This document shows positions 9,328 through 17,931 of a stretch of 64,000 bases of DNA, one piece after another. A program made the translations under genes and the position numbers. The notes under the pieces were generated by a model, which made no database searches, was not told where the DNA came from, and worked only from the letters and a program-made list of their open reading frames with translations. Source of the DNA: a virus; IMG/VR virus record IMGVR_UViG_3300024252_000004, positions 124,001 to 188,000 of that record. One strand, 5' to 3'. Positions within the stretch are counted from its first letter, which is position 1; each line of letters opens with the position of its first letter.

Positions 9328-9682
9328 AAGAATGAAAGAGATATTGGACTTTGAAAACAAAGTAACTGAGATTTTTGAAAAGGTTGAGTACATAGAAGAT
9401 CCATTTGCATTAGCCAATGTTCAGCATATGATAGCGGAAGAATGCAATGCGATAAGAGACCTTCTGATAATGAAGAACAAAGAGTATGGAAACTCTGCAT
9501 TGCAACCAAAGAGAATCTTTTCAAACTCGAATCCAATTGAGCAAATCAAGGTCAGGATTGACGACAAGCTTTCGCGCTTATCGACACGAGGGGAAAAAGA
9601 GATTCACGAGGATACATGTAGTGACCTTATGGGATATCTTATTCTATTGAAAGTAGCTCAGAGACTTTACGGAGAGGAATAG
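9320..9682 (+). CDS. Nucleotide-modification-associated (DUF1599-like) protein
   Basis: 120 residues, predicted all-helical. The pattern LLIMKNKEYGNSAL, then RIF, RIDDKLSRL and DLMGYLILLKVA resembles the DUF1599/Nmad1 family seen in phages beside nucleotide-modifying enzymes; the helical fold recalls MazG-type pyrophosphatases. Role inferred: nucleotide binding or turnover. It overlaps the Nudix gene by 8 nt and the Fe-S carrier by 1 nt. Confidence 0.7.
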   Translation: MSERMKEILDFENKVTEIFEKVEYIEDPFALANVQHMIAEECNAIRDLLIMKNKEYGNSALQPKRIFSNSNPIEQIKVRIDDKLSRLSTRGEKEIHEDTCSDLMGYLILLKVAQRLYGEE

Positions 9683-10002
9683 TGATAACAGTAACCGAGG
9701 CAGCCAAAGAAAAGATTCGCAAGATATCCAAGCAACTCCAGATTGAGGAGGGGGCTATGAGGATAGGTGTGCGAAGCGGAGGTTGCTCCGGTTTAATGTT
9801 TGTGACCGAGATGGTTGAGACACCTGACGCCACCGATAGGCTTTTTACATTTGATGATATCGTTATCGCCATCGATAAAAAGTCATACCTATTTTTAGTT
9901 GGATTGGAAATAGATTATGAAGATACGCTGATGAGATCAGGGTTTAAATACAACATGTCGGACAAAAGAAAATGTGGCTGCGGAGAAAGTTTCACTGCAT
10001 AA
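9682..10002 (+). CDS. A-type Fe-S cluster carrier (IscA/ErpA/HesB family)
   Basis: 106 residues. The three invariant cysteines of A-type carriers are C35 in RSGGCSG and C98/C100 in the CGCGESF tail, almost the same spacing as E. coli IscA. The fold and length are full. It accepts and delivers [2Fe-2S]/[4Fe-4S] clusters. GTG start, overlapping the upstream TAG by one base. With the Nfu-type gene at 7022 and the radical SAM gene 78 nt downstream it forms a plausible cluster-delivery set. Confidence 0.93.
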   Translation: MITVTEAAKEKIRKISKQLQIEEGAMRIGVRSGGCSGLMFVTEMVETPDATDRLFTFDDIVIAIDKKSYLFLVGLEIDYEDTLMRSGFKYNMSDKRKCGCGESFTA

Positions 10003-10039
10003 CAGACAAAAGGGTCTATTATTAAATTCCAGTATAGCA

Positions 10040-10058
10040 GGAGCTAACCATAAGCTCC
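10040..10058 (+). other. Leader hairpin upstream of the radical SAM gene
   Basis: GGAGCT-N7-AGCTCC lies 22 nt before the ATG at 10080 in the 77-nt gap after the carrier gene. The stem contains a GGAG sequence, so it could sequester or mimic a ribosome binding site; the gene's own RBS is TTGGAG just upstream of the ATG. Regulatory function is only a suggestion. Confidence 0.35.
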
Positions 10059-10079
10059 GTAACAAACATTGGAGTATAA

Positions 10080-11036
10080 ATGACTATTACAGACAGAATT
10101 GACCGAATTACTCATATGACTGAAGAGTATAGTGCGAAATTCCTTCCTGCTCCTAAATCCGTTAAGATTGAGCTAACGGGAAGATGCAACTTTAATTGCT
10201 TCTTCTGTGCTCGCTCTATGCGGCTTAGAGAGCAGCAGGACATGGATTTCGACATGTTCAAACGCCTTGCAATGGAGATGAAAGAAGCCGGAGTTGAAGA
10301 ACTCGGGCTATTTTACCTTGGGGAGTCGATGCTTCTCAAGTGGCTTCCGGATGCAATTAGATACGCAAAAGAAGAATGCGGATATGATTACGTGTTCCTG
10401 ACAACCAACGCAAGCTTGGCGACTAAGAAGAAAGTCAGAGCATGTTTAGAGGCAGGACTTGACAGTCTTAAGTTTTCTTTGAATTATGCTGATGAAGATC
10501 AGTTTGTGGAGATTGCTCAGGTAAAAAAGACAATCTACAAAAAGATGATCCAGAACATGAAAAACTCACAGGACATCAGAGATGATGTTGAAGAGGCAAC
10601 AGGACATCGTTGCGGACTTTACGCAAGCTACATTCAGTATGATGGTAGCCAAGGCGAGAAGATGAAGACGGTGGTAGATGATTTGACGCCTTTCCTTGAT
10701 GAGATTTATGCGTTACCCCTTTACAGTCAGGCCGACTTTGTTGGTAAAGCTGAAGAAGAGAAAGGCTGGACGGTAACCGCAGGAAACAGAGGGCGGCTTG
10801 ATAACCTCACCGTACCTGTCCCTTGCTGGGCAGCATTCACTGAAGGACACATTACATGGGACGGTCACCTGTCCGCATGTTGTTTCGATCATGATGGCAA
10901 GTTCCACATGGGCGATCTGAAAGAAGTATCATTCATGGACGCATGGAATAGCCAGAAGTTCCAAGACTTAAGGGCGGCTCATTTGAAGAAGGATCTTTGC
11001 GGAACGGTATGTGAGAAGTGCGTAGTTTACAACTGA
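10080..11036 (+). CDS. Radical SAM enzyme with SPASM-like C-terminal cluster domain
   Basis: 318 residues. The SAM-cleaving [4Fe-4S] motif CxxxCxxC is at C36, C40, C43 (TGRCNFNCFFC). The C-terminal part has CWAAF...HLSACCFDHDG...CGTVCEKC, the cysteine pattern of SPASM or twitch domains that hold auxiliary clusters and often act on peptides or proteins. The substrate is unknown, and no short precursor peptide gene is obvious beside it. The full set of cluster ligands suggests it is active. Followed by a bidirectional terminator. Confidence 0.93.
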   Translation: MTITDRIDRITHMTEEYSAKFLPAPKSVKIELTGRCNFNCFFCARSMRLREQQDMDFDMFKRLAMEMKEAGVEELGLFYLGESMLLKWLPDAIRYAKEECGYDYVFLTTNASLATKKKVRACLEAGLDSLKFSLNYADEDQFVEIAQVKKTIYKKMIQNMKNSQDIRDDVEEATGHRCGLYASYIQYDGSQGEKMKTVVDDLTPFLDEIYALPLYSQADFVGKAEEEKGWTVTAGNRGRLDNLTVPVPCWAAFTEGHITWDGHLSACCFDHDGKFHMGDLKEVSFMDAWNSQKFQDLRAAHLKKDLCGTVCEKCVVYN

Positions 11037-11050
11037 TATTACACAAATAG

Positions 11051-11083
11051 AAAAAGGCCAGAGGATTTCTCCCCTGGCCTTTC
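11051..11083. terminator. Bidirectional intrinsic terminator
   Basis: AAAAAGGCCAGAGG...CCCCTGGCCTTT: a stem of about 9-10 bp with A-tract on the left and T-tract on the right. It lies between the rightward radical SAM gene and the leftward YkuK-like gene, so it can end both transcripts. Confidence 0.85.
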
Positions 11084-11110
11084 GTGTGTCTACTGTACGC
11101 TAATTATTGA

Positions 11111-11629
11111 TTAAGATTTTGCAACCCTATCTGCAACTGCTGAAGCTGCCCACGCATCAGGCTTCACGGCACATTCATATCCCTGTGACTGAACAAGGTA
11201 CTGCAATTCTTTTTGAGCAATTGCAGACTTGCTAACTTTAGAGTCTGAGCCAACATCAAGATGGACATTTAGCTTGCCTTTGATATAAGGCTCGACTTCC
11301 ATAGCAGCTTCAATGCTTCGATATGCTTCGAGCAACATTCTTAATCTTAATGCTGAATTATCTCTTGTCTTTTCAATGATAAATTCAGGCATGCTCATAT
11401 TCTTAAGATCTGTCTTGCTAATCTTTTGTTTCACATAGAATACTCTGTTCTCACCCGGAAGGATTGCACAAACACAAGTAACTATGGATATTTTCTTTTT
11501 GATTACCTGAGAATCTGTTCCGATGAAGAATTCTGCGTCAAGCTTATCAAGTCTTTTGATTTCTTGTATTAATTCATCGTAAGAGTATTCTCTTTGGGAT
11601 AAGCCCCTTATTTGATTATCTTTTAACAT
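11111..11629 (-). CDS. YkuK-like (DUF458) RNase H-fold protein
   Basis: 172 residues. FFIGTDSQ near the N-terminus, a central MLLEAYRSIE helix and LDVGSDSKVSKS with a distal PDAWAASAVADRVA tail match the YkuK/DUF458 family of RNase H-like proteins. The conserved Asp residues are at the positions expected for metal binding, though nuclease activity of the family is unproven as far as I know. Start 11629 is set by RBS AAGGAC; a longer in-frame start at 11668 lacks one. Single leftward gene between a shared terminator and a divergent kinase-fold gene. Confidence 0.75.
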   Translation of the reverse strand: MLKDNQIRGLSQREYSYDELIQEIKRLDKLDAEFFIGTDSQVIKKKISIVTCVCAILPGENRVFYVKQKISKTDLKNMSMPEFIIEKTRDNSALRLRMLLEAYRSIEAAMEVEPYIKGKLNVHLDVGSDSKVSKSAIAQKELQYLVQSQGYECAVKPDAWAASAVADRVAKS

Positions 11630-11771
11630 CTTTGAGTCCTTTTTTCTACTTGCGTATCGTAGACACAACTATTATTCAAGTATTAAATGAAAGCCCACCT
11701 GGGCGGGCCTCCTACTACTTCGTACCGTGCCCCTATCTGCTTTAACAAATTTTTTATCATCAAGGTGTAAT

Positions 11772-13241
11772 ATGGCTTATAAAATTTTAAATCGAATCAA
11801 AGCTCTTAAAAAGTTCGCGGAAGAACTTGATGCTCTATTTGGAAACCCCGAAGGTCAGCTTGACCGAACCTTTAAAATTTTGGAAGATTCCTTTTCTAAA
11901 ATAGAAAGCATCACTGATTTTAAGCACGCGAAAAGCGAAGAGATACTTGAAATAGTAGAGCAGAACCCAGAACTATTTTTGCAATACCCTATCAAGGAAT
12001 ATCTTGGTTCAGGCTCTTACGGAGTCGCATTCGTAACTGATGATGACAAAGTTCTGAAGTTATCTGAAGACCCAGGAGATCTTTATTTTTATGAAAGACT
12101 CTTTAATGAAGATATGATAGATAGTGATTATGCAAAGTATAATGCTAAAGTATATGACTTCGGAATATTAAAACTTCCTTACTCAGTCTCTCGCAAAAGA
12201 AGAGGAGCTTGGGTTATACAAGAACGATTAAACAAAAAAGAACATAACTCAGAAGAAGATGCAAGATTGTTCGAGAGATTATTCAAGAGCATTAGACAGA
12301 CAGATATAAACCAATATCTTGAAGCTCCAATTACAATTTCCGATAATGGAAATGATATAAAGACAACTTTAAAAGAGATTGCTCACTTAGTTCTCTCTGG
12401 AAAACACACCGATACCGTTGATAATATCGCAAACCATATTGTAGAAAAAGAAATCGGAAGAGGTAGTTTCGCTTATGAGGTCATAATGAGCGAAGCAATA
12501 TCAAGAGAAGACTTTCATAAAATGATAAGATCAATAATTTATTCTTTCTTAAGAAAAGAAAATGACACTCATTATGACAATCTCGGATATAGAGATAATG
12601 AGCAGCCAATCTTTTTTGACCCATATAGGAATCATAATTACAAGGAAGAAGAACATGTTCGTAACAGATTCTTGCAACCATCTTTTGATGAAGAATATAA
12701 GTATGATCCAATTGATGCAGATAAACTAAAAGAAGAATTAAGCAGTAAGGCTCAAATGAAACAGAGCAATGATTATCAAAGCAATTTTCTCGATAAGTTT
12801 CGTAAGAAATTAAAGAAAAGAAAGAAAAGAAAAGACTCCAAGCAAGCTTTTGATGATTTACTGAGTGGTAAGAAAGAGAAAAAAGCTTCGAATGTCCATA
12901 GGGAGTTAGAGTTGGAGTATAGTCTCCCTGTTCAGGGGGATACTCCGCTTTCGACCCCTGAGCCTTCGGAGCCCATCTTCCATAATGATGATGGCATTGG
13001 CGAATTGGCAGCTAAGGCTGGCGTACCTGCTTTATTCCTTAAGGCAGTGCTTAGTGTCTCGGAGTTGGAGGCTGATTTTTATCTTCCATTCTCTTTTAAA
13101 CAAAACCCTAAAGCTGTAGATGCTGCTAATGAGCTTAACTTCGAACTCTTTGTGGAACATTACTTTGGAGAACATTATATCGATAAAGGACTCGCAAGAG
13201 AATTGAGAGAATCTTACGAGAAGTTAAGCTCCAAGAATTAA
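11772..13241 (+). CDS. Protein-kinase-fold protein
   Basis: 489 residues. A glycine-rich loop (LGSGSYGVAF, about residues 78-87) is followed by VLKLS with K96 as the likely ATP-binding lysine. Residues 267-270, HYDN, resemble a catalytic loop, and D283 in FFDPY a metal-binding DFG equivalent. A strongly basic stretch (KKLKKRKKRK, about residue 350) and a helical C-terminal domain follow. It may phosphorylate host proteins or a small molecule; the target is unknown. RBS AAGGTG supports start 11772 over 11727. Confidence 0.72.
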   Translation: MAYKILNRIKALKKFAEELDALFGNPEGQLDRTFKILEDSFSKIESITDFKHAKSEEILEIVEQNPELFLQYPIKEYLGSGSYGVAFVTDDDKVLKLSEDPGDLYFYERLFNEDMIDSDYAKYNAKVYDFGILKLPYSVSRKRRGAWVIQERLNKKEHNSEEDARLFERLFKSIRQTDINQYLEAPITISDNGNDIKTTLKEIAHLVLSGKHTDTVDNIANHIVEKEIGRGSFAYEVIMSEAISREDFHKMIRSIIYSFLRKENDTHYDNLGYRDNEQPIFFDPYRNHNYKEEEHVRNRFLQPSFDEEYKYDPIDADKLKEELSSKAQMKQSNDYQSNFLDKFRKKLKKRKKRKDSKQAFDDLLSGKKEKKASNVHRELELEYSLPVQGDTPLSTPEPSEPIFHNDDGIGELAAKAGVPALFLKAVLSVSELEADFYLPFSFKQNPKAVDAANELNFELFVEHYFGEHYIDKGLARELRESYEKLSSKN

Positions 13242-13330
13242 CAAATACTACTAAAGAATGCATATATCTCTGAACATGAAAGAACATCTGAGATTATGGA
13301 TGATTTAAAAATTCAGAAATGAGGAATCAA

Positions 13331-14029
13331 ATGAGCAAAAAGCTTGAAGAACTTGTTAAATTCGCAGATGAAGCAGACCGTAAAGGCTGGAATAAACTTG
13401 GAGATTTTCTTGATAAGGAAATTACAAAAGAAGCCAAGAAAGGTTATCATAAGTGCGGACTAAAAGAAGAAACAGTACAGCAGCATACAGAGCTGTATGA
13501 CGCATACAAAAAGGCTAACTCTTCTTTCTCCAAAAAACACAAGAGATTATTCAACGGTACAGACAACAAGGACTCGCCCAACATGGGTGAGCTTAGAGAG
13601 ATCGCAAAAGGTCTCTCTCATAACGGTAATGCTGAGTTCCTTCACGAACTTTACTTTACCGATGCCTACGAGTCTAAGCCATATGCTACAACTAAAAATG
13701 CCAACATAGATAAGCTATTCAAAGCTGCTTATGATGGCAAATGGAAAGATCTTGATGGCGATCTGAAAAGAATGGCTAACGTATCCAGAAATGGTTGGGT
13801 TGTTCTCTCTTATTGCTTTAAAGAAAAGAAACTATACCTTGATGCATTCGATCTCCATGAGATTGGAGCATCTATTCATAGTGTACCAGTCCTTGCCTTA
13901 GATATGTGGGAACACGCATACTACACGGATTTTGGATTGGATAAAGAAGCCTACGTTGATTGGTTTCTTGGAAGAGTCGATTGGCGTAAGGTAGCCAAGA
14001 GGCTTAAGAATTATCAGAGGGTTAATTAA
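13331..14029 (+). CDS. Unknown helical protein
   Basis: 232 residues, not recognised. The N-terminal third is very Lys/Glu-rich and probably helical; the C-terminal half has more aromatic residues (DMWEHAYYTDFG). No signal peptide or membrane segment. Start 13331 has RBS GAGGAA; an in-frame ATG at 13319 lacks one. It follows the kinase-fold gene by 89 nt. Confidence 0.75.
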   Translation: MSKKLEELVKFADEADRKGWNKLGDFLDKEITKEAKKGYHKCGLKEETVQQHTELYDAYKKANSSFSKKHKRLFNGTDNKDSPNMGELREIAKGLSHNGNAEFLHELYFTDAYESKPYATTKNANIDKLFKAAYDGKWKDLDGDLKRMANVSRNGWVVLSYCFKEKKLYLDAFDLHEIGASIHSVPVLALDMWEHAYYTDFGLDKEAYVDWFLGRVDWRKVAKRLKNYQRVN

Positions 14030-14152
14030 CCCGTAGGGGCCTTTATATAATTTGCGGACATTAAAACATGTCCTGACCTACCGAATATAAAGAAAGGCAC
14101 ACAATAGCCCTCAGGGGCGCTACACAAACACATCATTCGCAAGGAGAATAGA

Positions 14153-14572
14153 ATGAGCTTAAAGAAGTTAGCAGACCTCGCAACCAAAATGGATGCAGAG
14201 GGCAAAACAAAAGCCGCATCGGCAATCGATGCAGCTTTGGTAAGATTGGCAGAAGAAGGGGAACTAATTAATTTCCCATCATTCGATGAAGGAATGTCGC
14301 AGGAAGATTCTGGTCTAAGCGATCTCTCTCCTCCCCTGTCAGATGACATTAGAGAGTTCGGCGAGGAAGGGAAACTTGAAGCTCTTTCTGGTTTTGTAGA
14401 AGCCCTACTCGGTGGAGCATTCGAAACCTTGGAGGAAGCACAGGATGCTGCAAAGCATTTCTCAGATGAGTACGGTGCCCTTACTGGTGGCGATGAGCCA
14501 ATGACTGACGATGTCGGTCTTCCAGAAGGACCCGAGTTAGAAGGAAACGTCTTAGAGTTCCCCGAACTCTGA
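14153..14572 (+). CDS. Unknown acidic protein
   Basis: 139 residues with very low pI: many Glu/Asp clusters, including a DVGLPEGPELEG tail. Not recognised. RBS AAGGAGAAT precedes the ATG. Acidity of this kind occurs in phage DNA-mimic or chaperone-like proteins, but nothing else supports such a role. Confidence 0.7.
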   Translation: MSLKKLADLATKMDAEGKTKAASAIDAALVRLAEEGELINFPSFDEGMSQEDSGLSDLSPPLSDDIREFGEEGKLEALSGFVEALLGGAFETLEEAQDAAKHFSDEYGALTGGDEPMTDDVGLPEGPELEGNVLEFPEL

Positions 14573-14598
14573 TTTAACAATGTTTTTCATTGTTAAAT
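14572..14598. terminator. Bidirectional hairpin between convergent genes
   Basis: A perfect 11-bp inverted repeat, ATTTAACAATG and CATTGTTAAAT, with a TTTTT loop. It begins inside the stop codon of the rightward acidic-protein gene and ends 4 nt before the last base of the leftward gene at 14602. AT-rich, without a separate T-tract, so termination strength is uncertain. Confidence 0.6.
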
Positions 14599-14601
14599 GA
14601 A

Positions 14602-15474
14602 CTACGACAGTTTGTTCAGAGCATAACAAATGATAAAGTCACCCTCAAGTAGGGTGGCTTTTCCTAATTCAATTACACCCAAATTACTATTGTCATAAAG
14701 ATATGAGTTCTGAATAGACCTAATCTGATTAAGGGGAAGGAGTACGCCCCGCCTTGCGAACTTATTATAATCTTGCATGAAAGAACCTAAAGCAACTACG
14801 TCAAATAGTTCGATGTAGTTCTCGCCAGCATCATCGTCATAGGTGATATCATACTGCCCTTTAAGATCCGATAATGATGGGCAGAAAATCTCATTATGAA
14901 GCTCCCATACGAAACGGTAGAGCTTCATAATGGCTTGATACTCATCGTTGAACGATTCCTCCATGCGATGCGTCCCATCCAATAAGATATGAACAGTCTT
15001 CGATTCAGAATCGACACCAAAAGATGTGATATCCATATCAATACGAGCAATCATATCGAAAATGGATTTAATAACATACTCATGGTCGCATGGGATGCTT
15101 AAGGTAGCCGCAGTTCTCCCTGGAGTCCCTCGGACATACCAGTGTATAGGCTTAGTCACCATGGACTCCATTACATAAGCAGGATGAGTATAGAAATCTG
15201 CCTCAATACACTTATGAATCTTATGAGGTTTTCTATCAAATAGATCATGATCAAGAACCCAAGAATAGAATGCGCTATTTGTGCTGGTGTTGTCAAGATC
15301 ATATCTCGCCCAATAAGGGAGGGATAAAAATTCTTCGATAAGAGAAAGGTTAGGCACACCATGCCTCTCCCTAAGCCTACGCTGAGCCTCCCTCTCTTCT
15401 AAGACACGATCCTTGAGGCGCTCCTTATCAGTCTTTATTCTCACAACTCTACCATGATTCTTTCTACTACCCAT
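14602..15474 (-). CDS. Unknown protein, last gene of leftward operon
   Basis: 290 residues, not recognised. A basic N-terminal 45 residues (MGSRKNHGRVV, then RRLRERHG) is followed by a mixed alpha/beta region. No cysteine motif or membrane helix. Start 15474 has RBS AGGATGG; the longer reading to 15501 has none. It overlaps the upstream gene by 8 nt. Confidence 0.72.
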   Translation of the reverse strand: MGSRKNHGRVVRIKTDKERLKDRVLEEREAQRRLRERHGVPNLSLIEEFLSLPYWARYDLDNTSTNSAFYSWVLDHDLFDRKPHKIHKCIEADFYTHPAYVMESMVTKPIHWYVRGTPGRTAATLSIPCDHEYVIKSIFDMIARIDMDITSFGVDSESKTVHILLDGTHRMEESFNDEYQAIMKLYRFVWELHNEIFCPSLSDLKGQYDITYDDDAGENYIELFDVVALGSFMQDYNKFARRGVLLPLNQIRSIQNSYLYDNSNLGVIELGKATLLEGDFIICYALNKLS

Positions 15475-15742
15475 GTTCAACCATCCTAATCGCGGGGACA
15501 TATAAATGAGCTAAACCCTCAAACAACGTGAGAACTCCTATATACACAATGGTATCTCCACAATACTCACGAAACCCATGACGGGATTCAAAGTGTTCGT
15601 TCAGGATATCATTCTCGCATATTTTTGATTTCATCCCTGACTCACAGAATAGAATGGAAAGAGATGAATCATTATTCTCCCATACATCCTTGATATCCTT
15701 AAGGTCAGCCAGCACAGCCGGCAATACTTGCTCGTTTAACAT
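15467..15742 (-). CDS. Unknown small protein in leftward operon
   Basis: 91 residues, not recognised. A GGAG sits 8 nt before the ATG. The first 38 nt overlap the upstream gene in another frame. No motif or membrane segment seen. Confidence 0.6.
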   Translation of the reverse strand: MLNEQVLPAVLADLKDIKDVWENNDSSLSILFCESGMKSKICENDILNEHFESRHGFREYCGDTIVYIGVLTLFEGLAHLYVPAIRMVEHG

Positions 15743-16055
15743 CCTCTATTCTCCTAATAACCTTTTGAGCATCAACATATAATTCAGAATCCTCAGGATC
15801 CCTAATAGCTTTCAGATAAAAAATAACAATCTCTCCCTCAAACCCTTCAAAGGAAAACATGGGGGCGATGTATTTGTCGCGCTCCATATCCAGAATCGTG
15901 TGACACAATTCGTTAGGTAGATAAGTTACCTCCGTACTATCCCGACAAAAATGCATTGAACCAATGGCATCAGGATAATGATAGTAAAGAACTCCCCAAT
16001 AGGTGTCACCCTCCCATACGTCATGAGGCGGCGGCAAATCTAAAATCGAAATCAC
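15705..16055 (-). CDS. Unknown small protein in leftward operon
   Basis: 116 residues, not recognised. It starts with MISILDLPPPHDVWEGDTYWG, aromatic- and acid-rich, and ends with a basic helix. It overlaps the upstream stop by 4 nt (ATGA type), showing translational coupling. Confidence 0.68.
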   Translation of the reverse strand: MISILDLPPPHDVWEGDTYWGVLYYHYPDAIGSMHFCRDSTEVTYLPNELCHTILDMERDKYIAPMFSFEGFEGEIVIFYLKAIRDPEDSELYVDAQKVIRRIEDVKRASIAGCAG

Positions 16056-17050
16056 TCTACATCCTTTTTACCGGATTCTTTATTGTCACATATAGAACAT
16101 GAAGGCTCCGCAACTACCGACCCCATACTCAAAGTGCGAATCGGACTGTCAATAAGATCCATCAAAGAAGTCCCAACAGCACCGCTCGAAGATAAATAAG
16201 GATCATAACCCACAGAACCAACATACAAATCCCCACCGCTGCCGATGATATGGCTCTCATAACTTACCTCAACAGGAACAGAATTCCCAATTTCAGATAA
16301 CTTAATTGAATAGGCACTATCAGGAAAAGTCATGGTCGGAGGAGAATCATTTACCTCCACCCAATTAAAATAAAGCTGGTAAATACCCTCACGCAACTCA
16401 ACCTCACCAATATGGTTCAATCCCTCAGACATGCTATGACCCCAATAAGAACCCTTGTGAATCATGGTATAGGCAGAAGAATTAAGGAATGGAAGCCAAT
16501 CATTCTCGCGAAACTGATAAACGCTCTCAACACCAATGCTCGCACGATCCTCAGAATCAATGAAACAATCCGAACCTGCATCCCCCAAAGATAAGTCCTG
16601 AAGCCCAGGCATAAACTCCAACTTCCACTCAGCTATAACCTCAAATGCCCAATTCAAAGTGGCAACCATCTTCGAAGAACCACGACCAATAAAGTCCAAT
16701 GAAGAATCACGCATAGGATCAACATCAATGTTCTTAAATAGATACTCACCATCAACCTCAAAACAACGGAACTCATAAGCACCATCCAAACCACCACCCA
16801 AACCACCATGCTTCATAGAAAACAATGGAGATAAATACTTCTCAAATACCATAGAGTAAACCGATACATAAGAGGAAGGATATAACTCAACATCAGGACC
16901 AAAAGAAGCAACCGACTCAGGACCCAATGCCAAAGCATAAGGCTCATCAATAATCCCCGTACTAAACCACACAGGATATACTCCATTAAAAAGATCCCGA
17001 AAACATAAATCCACTCCCAACCACAAATCCAATTCCTCCAATAACATCAT
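16052..17050 (-). CDS. Unknown large protein, first gene of leftward operon
   Basis: About 332 residues, acidic, beta-rich, with many Gly/Ser/Tyr and a C-terminal CSICDN cysteine pair. Not recognised. Two ATGs at 17050 and 17047 follow AAGGGG; an in-frame TTG at 17074 also has a fair GAGAGG 6 nt away, so the start is uncertain by 8 residues. It is transcribed leftward out of the AT-rich divergent region. Confidence 0.65.
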   Translation of the reverse strand: MMLLEELDLWLGVDLCFRDLFNGVYPVWFSTGIIDEPYALALGPESVASFGPDVELYPSSYVSVYSMVFEKYLSPLFSMKHGGLGGGLDGAYEFRCFEVDGEYLFKNIDVDPMRDSSLDFIGRGSSKMVATLNWAFEVIAEWKLEFMPGLQDLSLGDAGSDCFIDSEDRASIGVESVYQFRENDWLPFLNSSAYTMIHKGSYWGHSMSEGLNHIGEVELREGIYQLYFNWVEVNDSPPTMTFPDSAYSIKLSEIGNSVPVEVSYESHIIGSGGDLYVGSVGYDPYLSSSGAVGTSLMDLIDSPIRTLSMGSVVAEPSCSICDNKESGKKDVE

Positions 17051-17700
17051 CAGCCCCTTATAAGTTTTTATCAATTTCTGCCTCTCTTATCTCTCTCCAA
17101 TTTATTGTACCAATTCCCTTTGAACATCAATTTAATGTTAATTAAAATCCCCTAAAATACTTAATGCCACAATTTGAACTCTTTTCAAACCAAAGACTAC
17201 CTGATTATCATAACCATTTTAATCCACATTACCACAGCAAACTTATAAATCCAAATATCCAAATCAAATCGGGCGGAATATTATAACTTGAAAAGGAAAC
17301 GTCGAAGAGAACAAGCTCTATCCGAATGCGTACTAGTCCTAGACAAGATAAGAACCCAAGAGCAAATAACATAGGCGAATAAGAAACATAAATCCCCTAA
17401 GGAATATGTAGATCCCATAGGGAACATAAGAACCACATGAACATAAACCCATAAGGAATAACTTATACGTAAGAACATAAGAGGTAAAGGAATAGCTTAA
17501 AGATGGAATGGCTTAGGGAACGGCTTAAACATAAAAAACAGTTTAGGGAATCGCTTAAACATAAAACATGGCTTAGATTTGTTTAAAATGGAAACCACGG
17601 TGCGGCATATCTGCAAGAACCGTGCCAACTCGGCCCCAGCAAGAATCGTGCCATATAAGTTGTAAAGACTTTGTCAAGACATGAAACGATCTTTACTTGT
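17051..17700. repeat. AT-rich divergent intergenic region with degenerate repeats (candidate origin/control region)
   Basis: No convincing gene. From about 17340 to 17590 short related units recur, built around AACATAA, a C/G-rich core such as CCCATAAGGAA or CTTAGGGAA, and GCTTAAA. GGCTTAGGGAACGGCTTAAACAT and TTTAGGGAATCGCTTAAACAT are the closest pair. The region is flanked by divergent operons, and GC content rises sharply at its right end. A replication origin, iteron-type protein site or bidirectional promoter would all fit. The hydrophobic leftward ORF at 17281-17478 is probably a by-product of the repeats. Confidence 0.5.
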
Positions 17701-17754
17701 TAAGTTTATGTCAACACTTTATTAAAAGTAAAAGTGTTGGTACGGTTATTGCAA

Positions 17755-17892
17755 AGAAAGAAAAGGTGGCACAGGTTTTGCATACACTGCACGAACCATG
17801 CCAACGTGGCGCGAGCAGCGGCAGCCCAGAAACCTGGCATGGATCTTGCATGGGGTGCAAAACCTTTCTAAGTAACTGACAAGGTGTTATAG
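17755..17892 (+). promoter_or_regulatory. Composite control element 1 (first of the island)
   Basis: A 37-bp dyad at 17767-17803 (TGGCAC...ATGCCA) is followed by a half-copy at 17835-17860 (TGGCAT-N5-TTGCA-N5-TGCAA) and a promoter-like box TTCTAAGTAACTGACAAGGTGTTATAG at 17866-17892, written here as one box of conserved spacing. The GGGGWGAAAA decamers found in later copies are missing. Confidence 0.75.
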
Positions 17893-17931
17893 ATGGGTGG
17901 AGCGAAAAACTACACACAACGGGCGGACAGC

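Noticed and set aside
17281-17478. Leftward 65-residue hydrophobic ORF
   Set aside because: It lies entirely in the degenerate repeat array; the hydrophobic pattern follows from repeated CCTTATGGG-like units, and no RBS is seen.
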